Source: Lineus longissimus (lineage: Eukaryota; Nemertea; Pilidiophora; Heteronemertea; Lineidae). From it: a DNA stretch of 64,000 bases. Made by a program: the position numbers and the translations under genes. Position 1 is the first letter of the stretch. Every line of letters begins with the position of its first letter. This document shows, piece after piece, positions 15,678 to 28,800 of this stretch. The notes beneath the pieces were generated by a model. That model was given only the letters and a program-made list of their open reading frames with translations, was not told the DNA's origin and ran no database searches. The stretch lies in the NCBI RefSeq assembly GCF_910592395.1, contig NC_088309.1:27468599-27532598 (forward strand), written 5' to 3'.

Positions 15678-18600
15678 ACATTTTAGAACTGTTGAAAGAT
15701 CATCTTTGAATGGATTTGTATCCATACAAACCAACCATGGTACCATTTTTTCGAAAAAGGAGACCCAGAAGATTTGGTGTTCCATGATGTGGGGAACAAT
15801 TTTAGGTGGATGGGGCTTGTAAATAACACATAACATTAACATAGTGGGAAGATTTGACCAGTATTGCACCATGTATATCATGAAGACAACACCATCTGTC
15901 ATGAAATATGTATGAGTCGCTATTGTCTGGTTCCAATGAATCCAACGTTTGTGTTTCTTTCTCGGTTTTTATACTGAAGAATATTGTAACCTTATTCCAC
16001 ATGACTTATACAGTTACCTAAAAATTGTACTATGAACATGAAATGTGAATCTATCTGACTGGATGTTACAAAGTATATATAAATGCAATACTGGGAATAA
16101 TATCATACCTCTATAGAACAGAATCCAGCTCCCCAATTGCCTTTCTGTTGAACCACATATAAATGTACTTGTGACTGTTTTCTATGGAGTATATTTATGT
16201 GCAATCCTCATGCTACAAAAATGGAACAAAATTACAAACTATGGTTTGGTCTGGTTTCAGGGAAATTGTGTGCCAACAGATATTTCACAGTCTGACCTAT
16301 GTTTAAATTGTACTTTACTTAGTAGAAGTGTTGAAAACAATAAAATTAAAATCGGAGTCAGAAATTCAGTTGGCAAGTTTTCCCTTTACCCCCGATCTGG
16401 ATACGATGACTTGAAATCCCAAGAACTTGTGTAGTCGAATTTGAAAAGAGTACTTCGACTTCTTAGCAGAACTTAAATCTTATAATCCTTGTATATGTCA
16501 TGTGAATGTACAGTTTGTATTGAAAGTTTTCATGTTCTAAGATTTATCTCTGGTATTCTGTGTCTTCATTGTCAGTTGGCATATACGACTCCTACAAGTG
16601 TGGCGAATGTTTCGTTGCTTTTTACAATGCTTTCATTTACAGAGGCCCCTTGCTCCGGGACTGGGTTGAATAATTTTAACTTTCCCTCTGAATGGCAGAT
16701 TTTAGTTCATTTCACATACGCCTGCATCAGTTTAAAATATGAAGCCTACATGTACTTTCGTTTAGTTCATGGCACTTTATGTTGGTTAATGTCATTACGT
16801 CTCCGGTTCGTAGAGAATTGAGAAGTAATATTACCCATGCAAAACCTGGGCGAAAAAGTCTTTCTCTCAATGCCTTTGATGAGTATACGGAATTACTGAA
16901 AAAAGATGCCAATACCTCAGTTTTGTGACTTCAGAGCAAGTACAGGCACATGACGAAATAATCCTGTTAAAGCAGTCAGACTTTTTTACCACTGCATGCG
17001 CCGTGTATGGATTTCAGGTTAGTTATGTTGTTAGAGCCGCTATTACAAAATTTGTGGAGTTATTTTTCAAAGTCCATGGCAGTACTGTAGACACTCTGCT
17101 AATAATATAATCTTGAAAACATGACTTTTTAGTTTGTTTACCTTTCTTGAGATCATCTGATTTGGTGCTCTTGGTACCAAGTGCCATCAGTATTATAGTG
17201 AACTGATGGGTGGTTTACTTAGAAGTTGAGGGAAACATCAGAAGAGTGGTAGCATGGAAGAAGCTCACTCACCGGGAAGTATACTGACTACCAGTCTGCC
17301 TAGATAACATTCCCTACCCCATCATCTATCAGAATAGGACTTCATCTGGCCAGAGTAACCCAGTAGGTATAACAGGGCATGAGAGGGAGCGATAGCTACA
17401 TGATAGCAGTAGTCTATAATCATTAACATGAAATGAGGAAGTGCGCGGACGGTGAAACTGACACTATGAGAAGCATGGCAGTAACGTCCCTCACCTTCTT
17501 GCCTTCTGAGGTGTCAAAGCTGGTCTCTGTCTCTGGCATTGCTTGGCCCTTGCTTCCAAGGAACTAGCTGACGTTGAGCACATTACAGATAGAAAATTCC
17601 CAAAGGCACACCAGCGTAACCCGTCCTAATATAACACCATGGCCAAACTAAAATCTTTCTGTACATGCCATTGCCAAACTTGAAACAAGAAGCAGATTTG
17701 TGCAGAGAATATCACGATCAGGATGTGACTAGTCGCCTCGCCTTTAGTAACAACCAGAGACAGCCTTCTAACCGACAGACCTTTTCATTTTGGCTCGTTG
17801 GAAATCCATTATTGAAAAGGCAAGTTGCTAGTGTTAATCTGCATCTCGGAGAACGATAGATGTCTCCGAGACTTTTGAAGACATCCATCCAATGATTTGT
17901 GCACCAGAGTCCGAGACAAAGTGGACAGGTACTTTCTGAAATATATTGGTCACATTCGAGTTGGTTGTGCTCTTTTTTGGTGCAGGAAGTTCCTTGTCCC
18001 ATCCAGTTGTGTTCATCCTTGGATTCATCCTCTCCAGGGTAATCCAGAAAACAGATTGGAAACAAGATATATTTTGTAACAGTTCCTTTATTTCATTTAT
18101 CTTTATACTGGTGACAGTAGTGTAAAATTATCCAGCTTTTAACCCAAAGTTGTATCAAGTTATCTTGACGATGACATCTTTCTGAAGGTTTTGGACTCCA
18201 TCAAGTAAATCAGTGGATCTTACATGATACTGCCAAGGTTTTTGCCACTGGTTTGAAAAGACATGCCAAAAATGTGGGTCAAAAGGAGCCATCACTGCTG
18301 TCATCATGTCCGTTCACTAACTGTTGAGGAGCTTGCACTGCGATTTGAAATGACCACATGAAGAAATCACAGAAGCAAGTTCTGTGAAGCGGCTCTTTTT
18401 TGAGTTTTTTCTGTGGGCTTCTCAATAGCAACATATCTTTATATTTACAATATCTTACAAAACATGAACATCTTAACAATCTTATACAAAGATGATATGG
18501 CCTTCAGTTTGTATTTCATACATTTTTCATATAAACATCTTGATATAACTTATGAGGTACACAGAGAGAGGATACAGAGGGTAGCCGTGTGCCATGTTTT

Positions 18601-19811
18601 TATAAACACCCTGTAGCCAATCTAAACCTGATGGGTACTCAGCATTTAATCCACTCCAAATGGGATAACATTACACAGAGGTACTCCGAGAACACCAAAT
18701 TTGGTTTTCTAACTCTTCCCTTAGAACACTTTCCATCTACACAGTCAAACCCATATAATCAGGATATGTTAGCCATCGTAACAATATATATACATTTCTC
18801 GTAAACCTGGTTTTACATGATCAATAGCAAAGTACACAATGGCCAACCTCTACCTGGTGGCCCAGAACACATTGCTAAAGTAAATACATATCAAACGATA
18901 TCCCGTATATCTAACAGCTGGAATTGTAATTCTGTCCATGAATATAATGTCAACTCCAGAAACTGACATGAGGTGAAAATCTTTTATTCAAAATTTTCAG
19001 AATTTGAACACAAATTAGGAGGCAGAAATTGCAAATTATCTAAAACTCTTTTTCTTATGATATCGAATTCTTTAGCAGCAGGAATTGAACAAATTTCTTC
19101 AAGACCAAAACTGTGATATGGAATAATCGTTTCAATGTGATAAGTGTTAAGTTATAAACAGGACAACAAACAACATGCAACTCTCTACTTGCCTTTTCAT
19201 TCAAATAAAATACATACTACCTATAATTAAATCATGGTTTTTAAAACACTTTGAGACATCACCATCATGCATATCTTAAGGTTTTGCATAATTTATATAA
19301 AATTTAGAAAAATGAAAATATCACAATAAACAAATGAATCAACAACAATATAACCAAGTGACCTTGGTCTAATGATATTTTAAATGCTGTCAAGATTTGG
19401 ACAGGGAATACAATGGAGCAATAAAAAGAGGAAGAAAACAATCAACAAGAGGGCCGAGGCCTTTCACGGACAGCCAACTGAATGTTCTGGGGAGTACATG
19501 TCTCCAGACTACAGCCTACTTGTACTGTGAACTAACTTAATGGAAGATCTAATGATAGCAGTTGAGAGTTTTGAATGGATAACAATACAACTGTGAAATA
19601 ATGTGTAAAGAGTCAAGAACAATGTGTTCAAACCACTTCCCTATGGACTACTTAGTGGTGGTTTCTTACACAATGATTGATAGCACGGTCAATGATCTCA
19701 TGATGTAATGCATCACTCAAGTGTGACGCATCCATACACACAGGACCAATACACCAATCCATGGTGGTTTACCATATACCATACACATAGTGTACACAGA
19801 CATGTCAACCA
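15678..19811. other. ELOB 3' UTR, intergenic stretch, and OTUD7 3' UTR
   Basis: ELOB and OTUD7 are convergent here. A plus-strand AATAAA at 16339-16344 is a plausible ELOB 3' end. Minus-strand AATAAA words at 18983-18988 and 18087-18092 are plausible OTUD7 3' ends, giving a 0.8-1.7 kb 3' UTR. I see no conserved open frame; the short open frames here (for example 17665-17859) have no recognisable family. Confidence 0.45.
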
Positions 19812-22800
19812 TTACAACCTTGTCTGTCGTGAGTACGTGGTTTCAACAGCAGGCTGATTCTTTGCTTTCACTTTGTAACACCCTGAACACAGATAGCCAA
19901 ACTGCTCACTTCCATAAAATCGACAGCCAGTTGAGCGGCAGTACTGGAGTGGTTCCTCATTAGCAGCATGCTGAGATGGAGTGACAATATTGCATTGGGA
20001 TTTCATCTGCAAATCCAAATTGTCATACCCTGTGAGTGGAGCTGATTGTCGCCCAACCCCTGGCTGCCGCTGCTGGACATGGCCCGGACTCTGATTGGTA
20101 TGGACGACAGGGATGACCACATTACCATCAGTCTGCACTTGGTGCTGAACCCTCATGATCCGAGGACTCGATTCAGGAGTACTTCTGCGTAAAACATTCC
20201 CACCAGATGCAGGTGGCAATTTCTGGACACCTCCGTCAGGAGGTAACGATCTCCGAGTTTCGGGAGACCGACTACCATCATAGAAGGTAGAATTACGCAA
20301 ATGGAGGGTTTCAGTTTGAGAAGACACTTGATTGTTCAGATTGTTAGAACTTTGTGCAACTGGTTCTTTCCTCAGAACCACAGGCTCCTTTCCCGCAAAG
20401 AACTTTGACCTCCCAATGGCCCCAGCATGTCCACCACCGCTACCACTGTTGGCTATTGTCACAAGGTTAGTTTTAGTGTCTTTCTGGACTCCTTGTGAGT
20501 TCTGGAAATTTAAGGCCTCTTGTTTCTGGCGCGAGAAACAGGATGAGCACAAGTAGCTTGTCTCATCTGTTCCAAACATGTTACATCCCGGTGTGATGCA
20601 CTGAACAGGAGCTCCCTTGATGGTTTCCCGGGACAGCCGTTTCTGTTCAATCTTCATCTTTAACTCAGAGCCACGCTTCCGCCTGATATCCCGGTCACAT
20701 TCAAACCTTTCATGTGCCGAGTGCAGATAGTTCTTGATCATTTCCTCCTGGTACTTGGCTCGTTTGTTACTTAACTTGGCACACAGGATGTGCTCCTTAT
20801 CCTTCAGCATCTCAACCGTCACCGAGAGATTCGTGCTCTGCGTCTGAGAGCCACTCACAGACGCTCTACGAGTCCGCAGCTGAGGTGTCTCGGATCCCGT
20901 CACACTCTTCATAGCCTTCGTGATACCCCCGAAATTCTTTTTGAGTTTCTTACTCATTGTTTTGCCAATGCTACCAAACTGCTTGGCCACAGTGTTCATT
21001 TGTTTGGCCACCTTACTTTTCTCTTTGTTTCCAACTGAATCCTCAGATTCACAAGAACCACTACTCGACTTACACTCATCACTATCATTAGTATTTACAC
21101 TTTCCTTACTATTCGCCAAGTTGTCAATTTCATATTTTGGAATTGACACCCTCTTGATGTCCATGTAGCGTTCAAGAAGTGCCAATTTCTGTTCCGAACT
21201 GAGATATAATGCTCTTGTTTTGTCCGGGTTATGCTCATCTTTCTCCCAGTCAAAGTCTGGTCCAGGATCGGCATCAAAATGGAGGGGAAGCACCTTGAAA
21301 TCTGGATCTATCAATGGAATCACGGCTGAAAAGAGAAGAAATTGATGTAAGACAACAGTACATTTGTGTGAAAGTCATTGCCTGGGTTGGTGTAAAAGGA
21401 CATACATGTTCAGGCCTCCTCCCATCTGTGGTAGTTTGGGTCAAAAGACTCTAATGAAAAGGCCAACTTCTAGTCATATACCAACCTGGCAGCCTCGGTT
21501 TGACATCGGGTGATGTTTCCATTTCCATGGCAACTAAAGCTGAGAAGTGAGCAGCATCGTAGGTCAACACGAGCGGCGACCGATGGCACTCTTTGGGGTC
21601 GCAATCCAATGGAAGGTATATGCCACCAAACGGTATAGGAGCCAACGCTTCCCCATTGGAATCCTTCAGCATGACGTCTGCTACAACAACAATTGGTCGG
21701 CGTAGGACATGGGCAAGGACAAAGACGTGGATCTCTTCTAAACTTTCATACAATGGACTATCTTCCTCAGATAATCGTTCCATACCACTGAAGTACAATA
21801 GAAATTCTTGTAAGAAAGTTGTCAAAGGAACAAATTGAACAGGCAAACCTGCATCTATCTACATGTAACAAGCAGGAATGGAGCCCCATCTACATGTAAC
21901 AAGCAGGAATGGAGCCCCATCTACATGTAACAAGCAGGAATGGAGCCCCATCTACATATATTACAGGTCAGTATGAAGTGCTATATATATGAACTATACA
22001 TTTCAATAGGCACATCTTTTGAAAAACAACATTTTTGTTGAGTGAGCTTCTCGGAGAGAGGGGAACTTATTGTAATATAATTCAGGAGATCATTTAGCTA
22101 GAACTACTCACCCTCTTGTGGCAACACTATCACAACAGCTGTTTTTCCTGCCTGGATGTGATCGAGGTTTAGCCGAGGCCAAATGGAGCACGGACGACCA
22201 TTCATTCTGCCACTCTTCTTCAGAGTATATCAACTGAGCCTGCAAATAAACACACATAAGTTGAACCCAGAGCCTCCTTATTGAATGAGCTTGGCACTCT
22301 AACCATGATGCAACTGATCTTAAAAATAGTTTTTGTGTAGGGGAGCACTAGAACTGTTTTTGTTGAGTATCCTTAGGCATCTGCAGCATCAGGCGATTTT
22401 GATGTAAAATATCCTTGCTATACCGGTATTCTAACTTCAAAGGAAAGTAGGACAGCGTAGATCTTACCTCTCTGTTGAAGAGTATCTGCTGCCATCTCCA
22501 CCTTCTCCAAATAGCACCATGATTTTCACCGTTGGACATAGTATTAAAGAGTGCCTTCCTGAGTGTCAGCCGCCGATCATGGAAACCCCACATTCCTGAA
22601 AAAGTTCACACGTAACTGAATAACTTATCAACTTCATGCCTTTAGTTTAGATGCCAAATTCAGGCCTTTCAATTACGTGGAGACCTCTACACCCTGTATT
22701 TTTTTAGCCTATTTTGGGGGACATGTTTTTTTGCTTTTTAGCTTAATTTGGGGACATTTCATCGCGCCAATTTGCCTGAACAGCGACGTCATAAATCAAA

Positions 22801-25800
22801 GTTAGTGACTGATATCATCACATACACCTGAAAAATCATAATTTTTAGGGTAAAACTATAAAATTAGGCCATTTGGATGAGATTTGGTTATGTTAGGGGT
22901 CAAAAAACGCTTCAGGGGGGTCATATTATTAATAAAAAAAATTTAAAAAAAAAAAAAAGACCTAATTTGGGGACATCCTTTACGGCCTACACCGTTATAC
23001 GGTGTAGGAATCATGTAACTGAGAGGCCTGAAATTCATGACCCACACTCCATTTGCTTCAAACCTTACTGAACCTGACATATAATACTGATCTAACAAGG
23101 CTGACTTGATACATGTATGTGCCAATGCAAACTGTACTGCATCCGACTGGTATTACCCACCTAACGAGGCTGCATGTAATAAGCAGTTGCCATCACCAGA
23201 CGTGGCTAATGGAAGTAACCGCTGACAAGCACCAATATCTGCCCACCAGTTCAGTCGACCTGCTTGCTCCAGGGACACTAATGTTGATGTCTCAATCAAA
23301 TCCTTCTCCAAGAAAGCCCGGAAGTCCTCCGAGTACAAGGTGAGGTCTGGCAGCATGAACGTGAACTCTGGCGTCTCAACGAAGTAGTTGGTATGATCGA
23401 AACTGGACTCCTTCACGTCGCTGAGGACGATGTTGTGGGCTTTATCCACCAGGAACATGTTATCCAACGTCTTGGACATCCCACGCTTTAGTTTCTTGGC
23501 TGCAAATATAAGATATCAAGAATCATTGATCAAACATGCCAGATACAAACCAATCAATGCCAGTGGCTTATAAAGGCACTTGCAACAATCTCAGGGAAGT
23601 GAGACGAAGTGAGTGAAAGCCAGAATATCTCATTTGCGGTGCCCGCAAGATACTGTCAAAAGCAGTGGATCTAACATAATGATACCTACATGTCAAGTTA
23701 CGCCTACACCCTAGTTCTGAGATAGCTACCAGGTACTCGTTCTGAGATCTCACAAAGCCTTGATTTATGGCTTCCGCAGAGCTAAGCAGAAACAACACCC
23801 CATCTGGGTGCGGCCCATTGACCTAACACCCAAACCAATCTAATTCTCAGGAAGATCCTTCTCTTGCCACATGTGTGATCCACCCCACAGTCACGAACTG
23901 CCGGTAGTGGAAGTGGCGCTCCGCCAGACTTATTGAATTTTCATAGAATCAATATTGATTTGGGATGTCTCGTTGACAAGAATGGAATGTACTGCAACAT
24001 GGATGGGTTGACAATCACGGCCTATCTCATTCCCACTCAAGGCACAGCACACGTATAATCAGCATTCAGTTCAGAAGGGTTACTTTGATTGAGACAACAA
24101 TAACACAATAGTTCTATTGACATCACTGTTGAGGAGTCTCTTTAGCTTATCCTGGGTTATTGGCCAAATGGAGATGAACTTGGGCGGTTCACAAGACCTT
24201 TTATTCTAATCTTCCAGTAATTTTTACTCTAAAACTGCACAGACAGTGCCATCCAGTCAGAATCCTGAGGGTGGTTGGGATGAATTCAATCCAAAGGAGG
24301 ACAAGCTATGCCCATGATGAACAGAATCAAAGAAAAGTGAGTGCTGTATCAAGGCCAACTTGTAGTTTCCAGCCTGTTTATGTGCAAAGTCCCACGATTC
24401 AGAACCTTCAACAACTTGTCAGATTGAATGCAAAACCAGGAAGCAGGTGAAGAGTCAAAAAATAAATGGTAAATTGTAAACATGGCATGAAACAAATTGT
24501 GCAGAAAAATTATTGGAAAAAAGTGAAGTGTCTTCACTGGCCCAAAAACAAGCGCAACATTATTGAATGACTTGCTACTGGTGCATTTCATTTCACATCT
24601 CAATTTCAGTGCTAAATCATCATTTCAAAATGCACAGTTTTTCACGACCTTACCATTTCTGGCCCCCCTCGCAAGACGACGGGAGTCAATGCTTGCTTCA
24701 AATGGACCTAGGTGAGAAGACAAACTATAACAGCAAAGTGCATCACTTTTCTGCAGGTAACTAGTCGGTTCGGATGATACCCCATCCACAAAGTTCATAT
24801 TAAAAACCAGGCTGCCTCGTACTAATTTACCACTGAAACATTCTCTCTTTCATGTCAGACCAAAACACAGCCATATCAATTATCATACAATGCACTTTGG
24901 ATACATAACAAAGGTTTCACTACACTGACTTTCTGAGTTGTTGGCGATACTTTGAAAAGCAGCACGCACTGATAGTAATTTAAGCAAAAGGAATGATTAG
25001 ACTCGTAAATTGCAAGAAGCCAACGCTGAACATGACTGATGGGGAATAACTTACGTATTGCATCATCATCTATTGCATAGGCTTTCTGGAGAGGAGGAGG
25101 TTTATTATAGGACAACCCCGAATTTGGAGGTTGGTTTTGACCCTTTTTTTGTGCATCGCCACGACCATGGTGCAAATTGTAATATGCATGTCTGGATGCA
25201 TCCATGTCCCAATTCTTACCTGAAATGACAAATAGCAAGAAAAAAATCAAAATTGGTACAAAGTGACACAACATCAGCACTTGATGGTAGAAGAACTGGG
25301 TTTGTCGAGCAGAAGAATTTGATGTGTGGCCAACCCCACAGATACGGGAAGCTAGATCCAATGGGAGTAACAAGGTTGGTATGCAAATTCCTGAAAGAGA
25401 AGTTAATTTTAGACGTCTGTCCATTTTGTTCATTTTGATGGCCATGGATGGGTTTTCATGAAACCAGTCATCCCGAAGTAAACATTTCCAATCCATGAAC
25501 ACCCCTGTTGATGAGACTGCAGCATTAGGGAAACACTGGAAATCCCAAGGGTGTCCTTCAGCTCTCAGGATCGAGTCATTTATTGTTCCACTGGCTGCAA
25601 ATGGAGAGATAACTTATTCATCATTCATCAATAAAGTGCAATTTGAATAATGTCACAGGGCTTCTTCAACTGCCAGAAAACTGCATGTACATATGAGGAC
25701 ACTGCTAGAAATGGAGAGCTTGTTAATTGTAAACAACTCACAGGAGACAACTTATGTATACAAATGGCAAAACCAACCAAGTAATGTTGCAATTCGAAGT

Positions 25801-28800
25801 CCTCCCCCTTCCAAAGGCTGGAAAACATGTGCAACGGAGAAAACAAGAAACCAGAAGTAATGCTGTTGTTTTTCGAAGTTTGGTGGTGGTAGCTTCTGTT
25901 GGGAGTAGAACCAAATTTCGAATGATCACAACAGAAACTCACCTCTCCTCTGAGGTGAAACAAATGGGTCAACCGTAGAGGACATTGGTCTGCCACCCGG
26001 GCGATAGAGACCGTGGTGACACCAGGTTTGTGACCGTTCCATTCCAAGAAGACAATAATCCTTCAAAGGAGGCGAGACTGGTTCTGGCAAACTATGCCTC
26101 TTCTTGTACCGACGTAATGATTTCGATTTCGATTCCGAAACAGCCGCAAATTTCTGTTTAATCTTTTGCAACATTTTGATACAAAGGGTCCAGAATTCAG
26201 CAGTGTTTCCAATTCCACACAACGATTATGATGGTCAACAAAATAGCAGTCAGCTCAAGGGAACACAAGCCAGACTGGCCTCCCAAAGTTGTCCCCCACA
26301 ATTGCTGATGTGCTTTCCACAGAAGGTGACAACCAAAGAACATGTCCTCCAAATAAAGTGATTATGCGATAACTCTATACCGAGTTGTATCCAAGCCAAT
26401 GATGTGCCGCTGGTCTTGTTTAGACATCAAACAAACGTGACCAAAAACGGAGAGTATTATAGAAAATAGCCGCGAGCTGTGAACACTGATCCTCCTCATG
26501 AAGGCCTACGCACATTCCCATGTTCTATTGGAATGGGTGTATTCATATTCAGGCTGTCACCACCTTTAGTGTGTCAAGATCATGCCATAAAAACAATAGT
26601 GGCAGGACTTGAATTAGCCAGACAATGTGATCTAGTAGCACTTGGATTACAATGGTCCAGGATAGAGCCAACTGCAGACAAGTTGCTGGTTCAAGTGCAG
26701 ATAAGTCCTCTTCCTAAAAAGATTTACTGGAAGGCTGCACTTTACTGCTATCGGAAATCATGACGGCAGGTTCAGTGAGTTTTCAAGCTTCAGTTATCAG
26801 TCTCTAATACTACTTGAATCTGAAATCAACAACTACTCACCTTCCCATGAATTATGACCAAGGAACTCCCTCAGGTCTGCCATGCTGTCTGTGGCTGAAT
26901 CCGCCCCTGCTTTATCTTTACTCATCTCAGTCTCTAAGTTGACTTCTGAACCCTTCAAACTTGAAACCTCAGTCTTTCCTGGACTTATGGGTCTTGCGTC
27001 AGTTTTATTATGTTTAAATTTTATGCTCCGTGAACCGTCATTTTCTTCATATACCTCAGAAAGTGTCAGCGGAGTAGTTCCAGTTTCTTGAGGTCTAGTT
27101 CGTCTTGATCCTGGAGAGGCAGTGCATGAAGCAGAAGGAGAGCCAGTATCATGCGCTGACCAAGCCTCGCCCACCGTCGGTGAAGACCGGCCACTTTCTC
27201 CAAAGGTCTGATTTGGACTGTCGTTCTGTTTAATTCCAACTTTGACAGATCGCGCTGTACGAATGCTACTGAGATCAGAGTCAGTCCTCGTCAATGGAAC
27301 GTCTGCTTCACCAGGATATGGTGACACGACGCTGGACTTGGATACCCCACACCCCATGGTCTAGGTTTTAGGAAATCACATTGTTTTCGACTAACGTTCT
27401 CATTGATATATCCTAGTAATGTATTTGAAATCAGGGATGTATTTTCCACCATGCTGTCAGTCAGTTGCTTTCAAACCACACATAATGAAACCAAATACAC
27501 ACCAAAGTCTCTTACACAACATGGAAACAAACTCATCAACAAATTTGTCTTGAGGAAATGGGCCCTGTCAACCCGAGTCCCCATTCCTCAAACCAATCAT
27601 GCACTTCAAATCACCAATGGTTTTTTCGACTAAAGAATGACTAAATGAGTGGACACAGTCCAAAAAAACCCAATAATAAAAATACAACGTAGTCTTTCAG
27701 GTCCACCAACATTTGTACTACCGGTAATCCATTGAAAAGTGAAAGAAGGACACAGATGATAAGCCAAGATGAATGTTTGCGGATCAGAGTTTGATTACTG
27801 AACATATACCAAGTCCTCCTGGAATATGAATCAAGGTAGCAATGAACACAGTGGCTTCAATAATTGAACCATCCCAACCTATGACGCACAATTATATTGG
27901 CCAGAGAGGGTAAATAATGTATATGAGAGTAGGATGATGGGCAGCATTGACTGTTTCAAATCTTTCACTGCAAGTTTTCACCACTGTGACACTGAATGAG
28001 TTCTCCAGAGTTTTTACAGTAGAGTCCACGCATCAGAATGTTTTCACAGATTGGCCAAAGCCGACAATCCACTCCATATAATCATAATCACCGAGTAGCA
28101 TTTACGTCAACCATTATCCCGATTTTTGAGAATTATAATGCGCCATTGCTCATCCCATGATAGCTACATGTAGGAGTGGTGTAGCTGATTCAGTGTAGAT
28201 TACGGGAAATCAAAGTGAAACTAGTACATTTTGTTGTAATGCATCTAACAGCCATAGGACATATTGCACACCCAGCATGTAAATAAACAACCCACCATGG
28301 AAGCATGCCATGCTGTGGATCAATACATCCAATTTCATAGAATGATTGTCCACATTTAGAAATGATCTGCGCGGTGCAGCCACGGAGCTGCCATGGAGCT
28401 TTGGCAAACGCCATGGGCTGTGATAATGCCATGGAAATAAAGAGTTTGTCGATGAATCTGTTCATTAATTTGTGCTACCGTCACTGCTGAGCACACATCT
28501 AGAGGATATTGCCATCAGAAGGCATGAATTGAATTATAATAGTGAATACAGCCAGCACTTACATGTAGTCGAACGAAAACTGTAGGGGATCAGATCTCAA
28601 TCTTCATTTGGGAACTGAATGGCGAGGGTTCAATTATCTGACAATTTGCGGTTAGTGACTTTGCAGCTAATTATTTCACAATCCCACTGTCTTCTGAATA
28701 AGACTCGTTTCCTCGACGATAAGTTTCCTGTTAGCTGTGTGTTCACATCAAATAAGGATGGGAAGAGACAGAAGACAGGTTACAAGGAGGACTGAAGCCA

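Noticed and set aside
16489-16821. 110-codon plus-strand frame after ELOB
   Set aside because: No homology, low-complexity composition like the surrounding UTR, and start is a TTG.
17665-18065. Opposed short frames at 17665-17859 and 17718-18065 as a small gene
   Set aside because: Both strands are open by chance, neither has an ATG-started conserved protein, and the stretch lies between two 3' UTRs.
24876-25502. 208-codon minus-strand frame as a separate gene
   Set aside because: It is read-through of intron around the real OTUD7 exon 25219-25055; it starts at a GTG and includes both splice sites.
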